Assembly (NCBI GenBank): GCA_964007475.1
Contig: OZ023274.1
Location: 88,187,213 to 88,251,212, forward strand
Length of the DNA: 64,000 nucleotides
Direction of reading: 5' to 3'
Source: Hybos culiciformis
Taxonomy: Eukaryota > Arthropoda > Insecta > Diptera > Hybotidae
Position 1 is the first letter of the stretch. Every line of letters begins with the position of its first letter. Under the pieces are notes generated by a model that saw only the letters and a list, made by a program, of their open reading frames with translations, was not told the DNA's origin and did not search any database. The position numbers and the translations under genes were made by a program. This document shows, piece after piece, positions 29,747 to 42,806 of the stretch.

Positions 29747-32700
29747 GTAAGTAAGTTTTTATTTTTTATAAATAATAATTTAATTTTAAAAAATTATAAA
29801 ATTTTTTTAATAAATCGCTAGCTTGTATATATTTATCTTCATAGAGCCTAAAAATTTTAGCGCCAATAAAGTTTTTTTAATTAAGGTTAATGTTTTGGAA
29901 GTTCTTATTACTCATATATTCTGGCTTTGTTGAAAATTTGAGATTTTAATTAAGATTTTTCAATACTTAAACCATTTATTCTTTATATACTTAACCCGTT
30001 TATTCTTTATTTCTATATAATATACATGAAATAAATCAGTGGGTTCATAAAATTTATTTATATTATACTGTACTATAGTAGAATTTCAATATTATGAATC
30101 AAAATTATGCCATTTCTTTAAAAATTCACTAAATCCAACATAACAATAATATTTAAATAAATAAAGTTTTTGTTTATAGATAGAATGAAATCTTGTTTCT
30201 TTTTCGAATACATACTTAACAAGCTTTGGTTTCACTACAAATGTTTTTTAATATTTTGAAATTTCGCTAAAAATTATGACCTTGATTCAATAATGCGATA
30301 TTTTTTTATTTTAATACAAGTTTTTTTTTTCATAGAAAAACCAATAATGCAAGTTAAATTGAATGCACTTTGCGTTGCTAAATGTAATTTAATGCAGTTG
30401 CGCTTTGTATGTAACAATTATTAATTACAAGTGATATGTGATTGCAAATTATTTTCTAAATTTATTTTCGAGTATATATATGTTGATCATATTATTATAA
30501 GGCAAAAAATAAATAAGATTGATAAAAAGTTGAAATTTATCACATTTATACAAAGGAATTCTTTTATTTTTCTATCTTCATTAAAATTTATATCAGTTTT
30601 TTGCTTATTGATTCAATAATTTTTACATCTTGATCGGTATATATATACTGAAAAGTTATAAGACTAAATAAATATTGTACTTTTTGGCGATTATTTTGTG
30701 AAGTTTTTAGTGGAATAATTTGTTAAGTCAATGCTTTTTTTAATTCAATAAAAAGCTTAAATGTTTTAATCCCGTGTTCTATTAATTCATTTCAAGAAAA
30801 TGAATATCGGTACCTTAAAATGTTCAACGCGCTGCAACGATGATCTAGCTATTTATATGCAAACTTAAACTCCATCGAAAATGCAATATGAAAATAGAAA
30901 AAAAAGCAAGCAAGCATATTTATATTATGTCAATAACCTCTGCAATATTATAGATCAGGGATTAAGATCGTTAAAGAGACCTTGACATCAAATAAAACAT
31001 TTGCCCCCCCTTTTAGATAATTATATTAATTCGAATATTACATAAAAAATATAAAATTCTTATAAAATGTATATATTGTAGTGTAGAGGAAAAAACAAGT
31101 AATGCAATTTCATTATAATAATAGACATTAGTTATTTTCAATGTAGAAAAATAAAAAAATAAAAAAATAATAATAACATTGCGAATTAGAGTGAGTGATT
31201 TTTTCCAAAGGACACAAACTAATCATGTCCTGTCTGAAAATATTATTTTTAATGTTTATTGACAATTTAATGAAAAATCGCGTGCTTTTACATGCAAAAA
31301 AAAAAATAAATAAATAAAATTATTTCTTGTTTTTTTTTTTCAATTTCCATTCAACTGTAGTATATATGTTTTTATTCCAAACATAAAATTTTGCAAAAAA
31401 AAAAAAAATAAAAAGAAAATTCCTTACTTAATGATTAATGAATAATAATATCATTTCGTTAGAGTAGAACCCGTATAAATAAAATAAATTATAAAGCTTT
31501 TATATATGAATGTACACTTCATATTTTCATAGAGAACATTTTGATTAGCTTTATTTATATTTTCTTTTTTGCTAATAATTTATTAATGGCATACTTTATG
31601 ACACATTTGCAATTAAAAGTTTGAAGAACAACGACGACGACAACGAAGACCGACACAATAATTTAAGACATGCAATATTTTCTGATTTTTATATTAAGTT
31701 TTTTAATTTTTTAATTTAATAAAATAAAAATAAAATAGAAATTTAGAGCAATACAATATTTTTTTTTTTTTATTTATTTATGAACTTATTTATACTTAAA
31801 TATGTTTATATATGTAAAATACATAATTTACAATGAAAAAATATGCTATTTTGGAATTTTTTTTTTGTTGATTTTTCTTTATTGACTTGAACTGAAGCAA
31901 ATTAAAAAAAAAAGAAGTTGAAAAAATGCCAAGAGAATTGAAAATATTCAAAAATTATGTCCTGCGGTCTTGTAGTATTAAGTTTCGACTTTTAAATCAT
32001 CCGAAAATTCTATTCCTGTTTTCATTCGACCCTTAAATAGAACTGCATTATCATTAAATTTCATCAACAATCGTAATAGTAGTTTCTATTTTGGAGGGAT
32101 GAATTAGGACTTTTTTTTTTTGATAATTTTGATGATTTTGATATTTTTAAATTTAGACGGATGTTTTTATGATTGAAGATAGAAACGTTTATTTCTTATC
32201 ATTTTTCAAATAGAACTAAAATGATACAATTATCATCGCACTTGAAATTTCGATTAAGGAAAAATTCGATATAAACGTTGTTTTCATGCTTAAAGATGGA
32301 AAAGCTCGCTGTAATTGAACTTAAATGGCAATTTTCTTATCAGTTTCAAAATAGAACGTTACGATCCCCATCGCTCTTAACAATTCGTCGTTTATAATTT
32401 CAATGATATTCAGTGAGGAAGAAATTAAAATTGAATTTAATTTAAAATAAAACAAATTTTATAAAGCAAATGTTTATTCCTTTTGTTATGGTTCTACTAC
32501 AACAAATCTAATTATATATGTACTTATGTAATGCTATATATAAATATGGATAATGTACTTACATAAATATGCATTATACACGTATAATGTATAAGAAACA
32601 AAATTTATTTTAAAGTGGGTACTGAACTTTCGTAAGGTTTCTTTATTGTTTTTTTGTTTTTACATTTTATATATTTTGGTACCTACCATAGAACAAATTT

Positions 32701-35700
32701 ATTTACAAAAATAGAAAATATTAAGAAATTATGGTCACGAATATTATGGTCTTAAAATTTAATTAACTTAAAAATAATAATATGTCATAAATAATTTTGC
32801 ACTTTTTTAAAATAAAAAATATAGTGAAAAGAATATTATAAGATTTTATATTTAAAAAAAAATTTCTTATATAAATATTTATTTATTTAGTTTCTTTAAA
32901 ATTACTTTATTCTTCAATATTTTTTTCGTTTTATATTATTTATATTAACATTTTCTTCTCATACAATTTAGTAGGGAAATTTGGAAATTAAAGAATTTTT
33001 GAAGTAATCAGAAGAAAATAATAAAGAACAGCTTAATATTAGAATCAAAGAACTTCTAGCATAGGTAATATATAGCCATCAAGTATCAAAAAAGTGAAGA
33101 AGATTATTTTGAAGTTTATTTTGAGATATTTTAATCTAAACATGAAAAGTATTTTTTTTTATATAAAAACAATTTTTTATTTTTAGTATTTCATCTATCT
33201 ATCTATCTAACAAATTTTCAAGATAATGTAAAAAATCTTAATGTCAATAAAATTATTCACAATCAATTCCATTGCATCATAATTTTTAACTTTAACTTTC
33301 AGGATATTATAATCACCTGATTAAATTGCGCGTGTATTAATTTGTATATATAAAATATTGATGATCCGACATATTCAATGAAATTGTATTTAAATGCTTT
33401 AACTTATTATTTGCAATATTTTCAACCTAAAAAAAAACATAATGAATTTTGTTCTCTCATGTTACATTTTACATTTACATTATACATTATACATATAAAT
33501 ATATTTATTTTTAATTGAAAACCTGCATAAAATCATTAAGAACTATTTATATGTACAAGTACAATATAAAATAAAATTAAAAACAATAAATTAACATGCA
33601 TTTTTTTTTCTTTTTAATCTTTTAACATCTTTGCTTATTAAATCAACACGCAATAATCTTCTTTGCGTAATTTCTTTTTATTTTTATTGTTGAACCTTAC
33701 ATCCTCTTTTATTTCTATCTGCTTTATAATCGCTTCGAATTCACCAAACAATGGCAAGATTTTTGCACACTTTTCATGCAATTTTCCCAATCAACCTGTT
33801 TTCAGTGTTTTTTTTTTATTATTATGAATTCTATTTTATATTAAAAAAAACCTATATTTTTTTTTTTTTCTAAATCCTTTGTAAATCTTAAATAGAAAAA
33901 CTAGTTTTATCGAAGTACAATGATCCTACATTAAGATTTTGTTAAGAATTGAAAAAAAAAAAAATTATTATTTGACAAAACGGTATAATATTATATTTAA
34001 GAAATTTATAAGGACCTCTCCGAAATAGACAAAAAAGGATCATTTTTTGTTTTTTTTTTTTTTTTTCTTAAACAACATCATTTTTTGATGCCAAATTTGA
34101 TTTGAATTATTTATTTTTTGTTATGCATTTATGAGAATATTCAATATTTATCGAATATCCTATTTTAATGATCGAAATAAAAAGATTTCGATATAAATTT
34201 TAAATTTAGGAATACAATTATGGACGCCCGCCTGCTCCCTCAATATCTACCGTATTTTATTTGTTAGAATGAGGAAAAAAGAAAATGTATGAATTAAATT
34301 TTCCACATACATTTTCATATCACTGAGTTGACTGAATACTTTGAGCTTATTTTTATTGTCCCGTACAAAATAATGTTTTTCATACCAGATTAATCAGAGC
34401 CTAAACATTTTCATAGCTTCACTTCTTAAAAAATTAATTAAAACAGATTAAGGTAAGAACTTGGGTCTAAAAAGTGTGAATTAAATTTTTTCTTAAAATT
34501 CCATAATGTTTTCTATTTTACAAAAATTATATTAATTCCCGCAAATTGATTATAACAGGCTGAACATAATTTTCAAAATATATATAATCTGCGATTAATT
34601 TTCAAAAGCATTTATAATTTTGGGATCTGTCTTACTGACTACACATATATTTAGTGCATATATATAGCAATAGCAGACACATTTGTTATTTTTAGTTTTA
34701 TCTTAGAAGCATATTTTTTTCCGTCAAGTCCTTTTTCCTTTTTTTGATATCCCAAAATGTGTATTTTTTTTTTATTTTTTTGCTATTAAAAATGATCATT
34801 TTTCATGTTTATCAACCTGTCATTAAAATTTAAAATAACAAAAAATTAAAAATTAAATTCTCAAGAGCCAAAAATTGCATTTGCAATTCATTATGGATAT
34901 TCGAAAGATTGCAAAAAAAACTATATAAATGCTTATTTCATTGCGTTGAAGAATGTTAAAGATTTTTTGTTTTACTGAAATTATTATTATCAACCTGAAA
35001 AGAAAACGTAAGTTCGAAAAGTAAATTTTTATATGCTTGAAGTTATAACAATTTAAGTTCTTTTTTAAATGTTTGCAAAATATTGTTACCTCAAAATTAA
35101 AAACATTTATAGTACACTCATAGATCTGAAATAGTATTTTATTATTAATCAAGAAATTGGAAACATAGCATAATGGTTTTTAGTTTTGATTTTTTTTTGA
35201 TAAAATAACGCAAACAACGCAAGAAATTTTAATAAAAATACACCTTTTCTAATCGAAATTAAATTCTATTCAGATAAAATATAGATATTTCGATATATAT
35301 ATTTCGGCTTATAAAATCTGAATTAAAAAAAAATACTATCAAGATAAATTTTTTTTTTGGCCCTAAAATTCAATATTTAAAGCCAAATAAATAATAACAC
35401 AAAATTCCTTACTATTCGCTTACTATCTTCAACTTGAAGGGCTTCGATTCACGTGTAGAAAAAAAATTGGGATTGGAAATGAAGCGCGTACACTTATTAC
35501 ATGTTTACTTTTATTTTTGTAAACAAGACGCTTATATTTACATAAGCAAAACAATTTTTTATTTTCAATGTTTCTGGTTTAAAGGTCATGGTTCAATGTG
35601 AATAAAACTAATTTTTTGTATATATATTATTTTTATTTTGCTTTTGAATAATACTACCTTTGTAAATTTTTATTTTTTTTTTTTAAATATTTTCTTATTA

Positions 35701-38700
35701 TGCATATTAAAAATATTTTGCTTTTAGTATAAAATAATTAAATAAAAATGCAATAGCATAACGAAACCACGCACTATTTTTTTGGTGAAAATCCCTTTTT
35801 ACGACGACAGTCAAAAATAAATTCTCATATTTTATCGCAATATTTGCGGCATAATATTCACGCAATATATAAATAAAGCAATATAAAATTGTTTCAAATA
35901 CCATTTTGTGACTTTACAAATTAATAAAAAATAGATAAATTTGTTAAAAAAAATTACTACTACTACTATACTATAGATTGAGATTTCATTAGAAAATCAC
36001 AAAAATTAGGGCCACCAACTTTATAGTGTGCAATCTTTTATTTCAGTCTTATAAAAAAAGAAAATTGCAACATTTTAGTCTAGTTTAGTGTCACTATGAT
36101 GATTGTTTAATAATTTGTTTTCTTCCAAATAAAAGTAAATTCTTTCTCTCAAGTCATTACTCGTTTTTTTATTTACACTATGAATAGAGTTGACTTTCTG
36201 AAGTGTTCTTAGAGAAACAAATTTTTGCCACTTGATTCCGATTTCATATTTAATAAAAATGATTAGAATAATGTATCTAAATTTTTCAATCTAAAAAAAA
36301 AATCAAAAAGAAAAACTCTTTGGTAACAAACTAACATTAAAGTTTCGTTTCAATAAAAATAAAAAATGCTAAAAACTAAAATTTATATGCTGCTGCACCC
36401 CCACAAACTATTCTTCATCAACGCATTTTCGTGTTTTTTTGTTTTATTTTATTTTATAGAAAAAGGTATATCAAAAGGTAATTTTGAAACGACAATAAAA
36501 AATGGCCCTTTAGTTTTTATGCACAATCATCAGCATATAAAAAATTTACCTTTTGTCTGAAAAAAAAAAAGCGAAAATAAAAAAATTCACATAAAAAATA
36601 ATGTTTCCTCAATTTATGATAATTTTGTTTTTATTTTTTACAATTGGAGAGAATTTAAGTTTTTAGAAAGCAATGTCAATATATATGAAATTATTATTAT
36701 CGGTCACTAACTTTGAGCATTTTTGACGTTTAATATTTTTGCCAATGATTAGAAATGTGATTCATTTAGCACTAGCATAAGACTTCCGTATAGCTTAGTC
36801 ATAATATTAGATTGATTTTAATTTTTTCAACTCAACTTTTTCGAAAATTAGCTTTAAGTAAGTTCCATTACGTCGTTACTACTATTTTTCTAAAAACCAT
36901 AATATTTGTTAATCTGTAATCTGGAAAATTTAAATTTTAATAAATAAATAAAGAAATAGAAAAGATTTATTTTTATTATTTAATTATTTTTAAATTCACA
37001 ATTTAAGTAAAGATCAACAAGTTCGAAAAGATATTTATTTTTTCGTAATTAAAAATCCTTTAAAATTCAAATTTGTATATTTTTAATTTCTTTTCCAATT
37101 TTAAATTTATTTTTTAAACTCAAGCCAAAATTTCTTATTTTATGATTTTCTTTCATTTGCTTGTATAGTATAAGTATATATAATAAAGTTCAGATTCAGA
37201 ATGGGTCATTAAATTTTATTTATTCGATTGAGAATTTGTACATGTTAATAAGTTTGCTGATAAGGAACTATAAATTATGTTTAGTAAGAGTCACAGGTAC
37301 ATTAAGATGCAGGCTCTATTTGGAAATAAAATGAAATTAAGACAACTAGAAATATAAAAAAGCTAACAAAGAATCGAAAGAGTTCCAAAAATCCGGTTTA
37401 TAAGCTTAATTTGGTGTACTAAGACAATTTCTTTTCTAGAGATCATACTTTTGAAAACATTCTATAAAAATGGGTAATTTATTTGTCTGTTTGCATCATC
37501 TCCTATAATATAGATTTACCTTCAAAGGTGCACGAAAGTTCAATAAAATATTTAGGGACCAACAAATAATTAAAAAAAAAAATGTTTTTAACATTAAATT
37601 CCTAAATTTACAAAAAATTTCTAACATACAGAAAAATGAAAATTTAATGTAAAATTTAAATATGTTTAGAATTTTTTAAATGCAAAATTTTAAAAACAAT
37701 TATTTTAAGTATTAATATCAGAATAATTAACATTACATTTGTTGTACATATAATTTCGACTCACTCTAATTCAGAGAACATCTCGCAATTTTTAAAGTAA
37801 AATTTGTGCGTTAGAAAAAAAAAATTATGCCGCATGAATATCTTTGATGCAAACAAAACGCACGTACATACAATTCATGCTTTTATTTTATTTATTTTTT
37901 TGTTATTATATTAAAATTTCTTTTTGGTAAAAAATTCAGCAATGTTTTGGGGGGAAATGGTCCGGTAGAAAAAGAATTTTCCTTTAAAATGTGTGTAGAT
38001 TTTTTTTTTTCGTTTGTCATAAACAAATTAATTTTTACATAAATTTTAGGTCTGAATGGCGGAAAAGTTCGTCGATGCGTATAACAAAAAAATAACTAAG
38101 GCAAATATTATATATACATCTAACTATTATTTAGTATTTTTAATTCTCATTAATGATAAATGGGATTAGGAAATATTTCGAGGAAAATCATAAAAAGAAA
38201 GTATATGTATTCAATTTGTCTTGTCGACTTCATCAAAACATCACAATTTCTTAGCTATACCGTAAACTATTTGTAACATAAATTATTTGTTCAAAGGATT
38301 ATAGATTTGATTACTTGTTGATTCTTTGGTGTTGCAAAATCTGAAATGATAATACCAAATTTTTGATAATTATATTAGAAAATTTATTGTATTTCCTTTT
38401 TAGCCCCGTTTTCCAACGAAAAATAAAAAAACGAAAAAAGGTTTCCATTAAATGTTCATGTGTTCTCCACTTCTCGGCATTTATGCTTACAACTAACAAA
38501 CTACCCAATCCAAATCAATATTTCAGTCCTATTTCATTGAATGCGAAAATATGCGTAGGATATTTCGTTCTCTTTCACATCGACTAAGGTTCTACGATTT
38601 CGGGTTTGGAAGTTAGAAGGTTCTTAAAAAATTTCATATAAAATTAATATATTTCACTTTTAGTAGTATTAATGAATTCGATGAAAATTATTGAATTGGG

Positions 38701-39907
38701 TAGACAGATGTCAATTAGGGGAACTTTAAAATTGGTTAGGTCCCAAAAATTCGGACTAGGGTCAAATCGTATATGACTAAATAATATTGGTATAATATAA
38801 TGATATTGAAGGAACTTTAAAAATATGTTTAGTAGCTGATCTCGGTATCTTAAATCGAAATACTGAAAACTGGTCCCATACTTCATTTATTATAGTTACT
38901 GTTTTTTTTAAATAGTTTTTTAACTAGTTATGTAATTTCCAACAATCTGAAAATAATTATTTTTTAAAATTTAAATGCAATTTACTGAAATTTCATTTAA
39001 GGTTGGCGTTTGTAACAACATTTACTGTTGATCCATTTACACATAAATGCAATTATGTAATTTTGTCTATTTTTTTCACATGATTTTTTTTGTAACTAGA
39101 CTTTGCATAGAAAAGGGCTGTTCGCAATTGTTGAAACTTATTTTTTTTTTGGGAAAAAAAATCATAAGAGGAAAACATTTTTTTGAATAATGATGGTCGA
39201 CTCACCGGTTTTTTTTTATTTTTTCAAGAAAAGGGCGCGATTTATTTTATATTTTTTCTGGTCGTTTACCCTTGTGGGAGCAAAGTTTTTTTTTAACAAA
39301 TTTAATTCAATATCGTATTAGGATAAATGTATGTATGAATGCATCGTTATTATGTTCATATTATGCTCATTTCAAAATATCTGGAAATTTCAATCATGTG
39401 TTAGGTTTTTCCTATATATTTAATATATAATTTTTTTTTTTACCGAAAAAAAAACAAAATTAAATATGGAGGAAAAATAATTATATGTAGGTAGTGATTA
39501 TTTTTTAGCAAACTTGAAGAAAAATGACACTAAAGAATCTGTATAAATAATTTTACATCACATATTTCATCTCATATCATAATCTCATTTCATAAAATTC
39601 TACATCACTAGAAATTCCTTGTCAAAGACTTGGAAATTGCAAAATCCTAAAATCTAATAAAAATATTACTGAAGGCGAAGAATCGGAATTCTTTAAATTT
39701 TAACTTAAATATTTTTATCCCTGCGAAAACCAAGTGTAGTCATTTAGATTAACCTTTTTTGCAATATTAGCTATTGCAATTTTTATAATTTATGAGATAC
39801 TTTGCTATTCATGAACAAGTTAACATAAAAGTTTAAAATTTAATATTTTAAGTTAATTTTTTTTTTAACAAATTTTTACATGACAAAATTTTTATCTATA
39901 CTTCCAG
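29747..39907 (+). other. Probable large 5' intron of ribbon
   Basis: This stretch holds no supportable protein gene and is bounded by a strong donor and a good acceptor (polypyrimidine tract, then CTTCCAG at 39907). It contains a (ACG)n-like patch near 31.63 kb, a C7 run at 31004-31010, a diverged tandem repeat at 32.0-32.4 kb, (ATCT)n near 33.19 kb, a G+C-rich island with an ATG at 38049-38082, and a TAGGTAG heptamer at 39488-39494. Assignment as intron is inference from the splice signals. Confidence 0.35.
32018..32400. repeat. Three diverged tandem units
   Basis: The octamer AATAGAAC recurs at 32037, 32209 and 32350 in similar surroundings: CTTATCA(T/G)TTT just before it in the last two copies, and an ATCATT/ATCATC/CCCATCGC word shortly after. 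The second and third units also share a GTTTT(T/C)ATG..TT.AAGAT.GAAA lead at 32164 and 32282. The second unit includes an inverted pair TATCATTTT/AAAATGATA (32197-32226). Spacing is about 140-170 bp. This could be an old satellite fragment or a repeated enhancer module. Confidence 0.45.
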
Positions 39908-41210
39908 ATTGAAATATTGGATATACTTTTTTTGGAAAAAATACAATAAAATGGGTAGTAGTGAAGGACAAACGTACTGCTTACGTTGGAATAACCATAA
40001 ATCAAATTTAGTTGAAATTTTGGATGCTTTAATCAAAATGGAGTCATACGTTGATTGCACTATCGCAGTCGATGAACAGATCAAATTTAAGGCACACCGA
40101 GTTATTTTGGCAGCGAATTCACCTTATTTTCAATCAATATTACAAGACTATGGATCAACAGATCATTGTTATCTGCTTTTTCCAGGAGTACAAGCTTTTG
40201 AAATGCGAGCACTTTTGGAATATATGTATACTGGTGAAGTTAATGTAACACAATCTCAAATACCTAAAATAATGAAAATTGCTGAACAGTTAGAAGTGAA
40301 AGGACTATTTGATATGCACGATTTAAAAGAAAAATTTAACAAATTTGAAGAAAATCCATTAATACAAAATCATCCATTCAATGGACCTCCACCTTTCCAG
40401 CATAAAGAAAATGAATTACGACAAAGAGAAAATGGAAACAAACATCGCCAATTAGAACAGCAACAGTCATCACCAATTATTACTACATCAACTACAAATG
40501 TTACTGCAGCACAGAGTAGCAGTTCCTCACCGCCATCGTTTATGTACAAATCACCATATTCTAGTCTGTACAATAGAAGTCCAGGCCCCTCGACATCTGA
40601 GAGACAAAAAGAACATTTGCCCAGAGATCAATTCAGAGAACGTGAACATCGGGAACCAAGAGAATTTCACAGAGAACGTACTGACAGAGATCGTGACCAA
40701 CAAAGAGAACGAGACCAGCAAAAAGAACGAGAACAATTTAGAGAGCAAGATCTGTTACGAGAACATGAGCACAGAGAAAGAGGTCATCAACAACAGCAAC
40801 AGCAGCAACAACAACAATTTGAAAAACAGCAGCAACAACAACAACAGCAACAACAACATCAGCAGCATTCACAACAATGGCCTATATCTCCGATTCTACC
40901 ACATTCTTCAATGCCTTCTACTGCAGCAGCATCTATGTTAAGCTCTGTTTATGAAAGTGCTCCAGATATGAATCCTTTAAAACGAAAAAAAATCTCATCA
41001 ATTTCATCAATGTTAATGTCTCAAGATACTCCTATATTACGTAATGTTTTGGCACAAAGTCATGTACCAGATTCTTCTCAACCGATGCCATTAATTGTAC
41101 CTCAACAACCACAGCCTGAACGTACCAGCAGTATTAAATTAGAACGCAGCAATAGCGACAAATCATCATCATCAGTAAATTGTTCAGGATTAGATTTTAG
41201 TACCGAAAAG
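39908..41210 (+). CDS. rib: Ribbon BTB/Psq transcription factor, BTB exon (CDS from 39951)
   Basis: This exon encodes residues 1-420 of an 806-residue nuclear DNA-binding protein. The ATG is at 39951, preceded by CAATAAA and a short leader after the acceptor CTTCCAG|. Residues about 7-123 form a BTB/POZ dimerisation domain opening TYCLRWNNHKSNL, with the typical D-C-T, FKAHRVILAANSPYF and LLEYMYTGEV blocks; these match fly Ribbon better than Bab, Pipsqueak or Lola as I remember them. A low-complexity linker follows: Ser/Thr-rich, then Arg-Glu/Asp dipeptides (about 217-280), then interrupted polyQ (about 281-309), then a KRKK basic patch near 343. The exon ends in phase 0 at AAAG|GTTAGT. Ribbon in Drosophila controls epithelial morphogenesis in trachea and salivary gland. 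The BTB-psq family is certain; the orthology call is strong but rests on memory. Confidence 0.88.
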
Positions 41211-41645
41211 GTTAGTTAATTTCAACTGTAATTTAAAAGTTACGTATAAAAAAAAATTGCTTATCTATTAACCTAGAAACGTTGTTATCAATTAAATAAA
41301 CAGATAAGTGTAAGTTAAAAGTCACTATTTAAGCGAGGATTCCTGAACGCCTGTACAGATATATAAGAACAAGTATATATGCGAAAATAATCAAATTAAT
41401 TTTTTTTAACGATTCCAGCCTTGCTATTTATTTTGAGAAACTTTATTTCCACATACCTTTCCATTAGCATAATATAAGAATAAAAAGCGTAAAAAATAAA
41501 ATTTCCAATTATACTAAACTTATTTCAATTTAAACCCTTTTATTTCTATATAAAACATATGAAAAAATCGTCTTAGGTGGTTTACTTATTTTACAAAAAC
41601 CAACAAACTTATATTATAAAATATATATTTATTATTCTCTTATAG

Positions 41646-42806
41646 AAATATAAATTTGAAGAACCTCATTCACCATTCACCGATAAATCGTTTGAGGATG
41701 ACAACGAATTGCCTCCGAATTTTTCCACTGAATTTCGTTCTGGATCACAATCAAATTCTCAAAAACCGGAATGGAAACGTTATAAACAGTACACACGAAA
41801 TGACATTTTAGCTGCTATTGATTGTGTGCGGAACGGTATGAGTGCCTTACAAGCATCACGTAAATTTGGAGTACCTTCAAGAACGTTATATGATAAAGTT
41901 AAAAAATTGGGAATAACAACTAATAGGCCAATGAATCGAACTGTAAAACGAAGTCCAAGCACTGGTGGTAGCGGCTCAGCTGCTTTTCCATTTTCGTACG
42001 GACAAGTTGAAATGTTGGCCCAATATAATGAAGACAAAGAGCGTAGTGAAAGAGAAATACCTCAGCATTTACCAACAAATTTACATCAACATCAAGCAGC
42101 CGCAGCATTATTAGATTCAGCTTTTTTGCAACAAGCATTAGAGTCCCGTGGTGGTGATATTGCAGCTGGTCGTGAAGCACTTCATGCTATGGCTTTGGCT
42201 GCAGCAGCTCATGCAGCAATGTCGTCTAGTTCACCAACAATAAACGGAGCCATATCCACCAGTCCAGGTACAAATGGAACTGTTCGCTCACCAAGTCCGG
42301 GGTTCTCAATGAAATATTCGTCACATCGAAGTTCGCCGCCATTACAGCGCGAAGTGCTTATAAAGCGTGAATTAATAGAACGAATTGAAAGAGATCGTGA
42401 ATTGGAGCGTGAACATCAGTTCCAACATTTGGAAAGGGAACATGAAATAGACCGGAATCAGAATTTAGAATCAGAATCTGACTTGGTGAGAGAACGCCAA
42501 TTAGAGAGAGATCACGAACCTGAAAGAGATTGTGATCCGGGAATAAATAAGAAGGCACTTGAAAGATCATATTCTTCAGCTAGTATAGTTCATGATCACC
42601 ATCGTGATGAAGAAGTAGAAGACTTATCAGTAGCCAAACACCAGAGTCACAATATTATGCAGCCATTGTCACAGTCACCAATTTTCAATGCACCATCTGG
42701 TGTAATTGTATCGACTAAATTACCATCAACATCAGACGATTTTACATCGAAACCTATAGAAGCTAAACGTGAATTGTTATCTGATGAACCTCCTAATAGA
42801 GATTAG
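41646..42806 (+). CDS. rib: Ribbon BTB/Psq transcription factor, Psq exon
   Basis: This second coding exon supplies residues 421-806. It follows a 435-bp intron (41211-41645, acceptor CTTATAG|) and keeps phase 0. Residues about 464-510 form the Pipsqueak helix-turn-helix: KRYKQYTRNDILAAI, then NGMSALQASRKFGVPSRTLY with the recognition helix, then DKVKKLGI. Psq domains bind DNA, often as repeats, but only one is present, as in Ribbon. Downstream come a Pro/Ser-rich stretch, an Ala-rich run (ALAAAAHAA), a second Arg/Glu/His-rich charged region and a VEDLSVAKH motif of the kind found in co-repressor-binding tails (inference). The protein is longer than Drosophila Ribbon (about 660 aa by recollection), mostly through low-complexity sequence. 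Stop TAG at 42804. Confidence 0.9.
   Translation, partial: KYKFEEPHSPFTDKSFEDDNELPPNFSTEFRSGSQSNSQKPEWKRYKQYTRNDILAAIDCVRNGMSALQASRKFGVPSRTLYDKVKKLGITTNRPMNRTVKRSPSTGGSGSAAFPFSYGQVEMLAQYNEDKERSEREIPQHLPTNLHQHQAAAALLDSAFLQQALESRGGDIAAGREALHAMALAAAAHAAMSSSSPTINGAISTSPGTNGTVRSPSPGFSMKYSSHRSSPPLQREVLIKRELIERIERDRELEREHQFQHLEREHEIDRNQNLESESDLVRERQLERDHEPERDCDPGINKKALERSYSSASIVHDHHRDEEVEDLSVAKHQSHNIMQPLSQSPIFNAPSGVIVSTKLPSTSDDFTSKPIEAKRELLSDEPPNRD

Noticed and set aside
38311..38886. Several 65-80 codon frames on both strands
   Set aside because: Both strands are open at the same place, no motif is visible and no splice partners were found. Treated as chance.
40498..40941. 147-codon frame overlapping the ribbon BTB exon
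   Set aside because: It is the +1 shadow of the Arg-Glu and polyQ codon repeats, which read as Asn/Glu and Asn/Ser runs in the shifted frame. It has no domain or initiation context of its own.
41780..42180. Two minus-strand frames opposite the ribbon Psq exon
   Set aside because: They are antisense shadows of a well-supported domain exon and show no motif.
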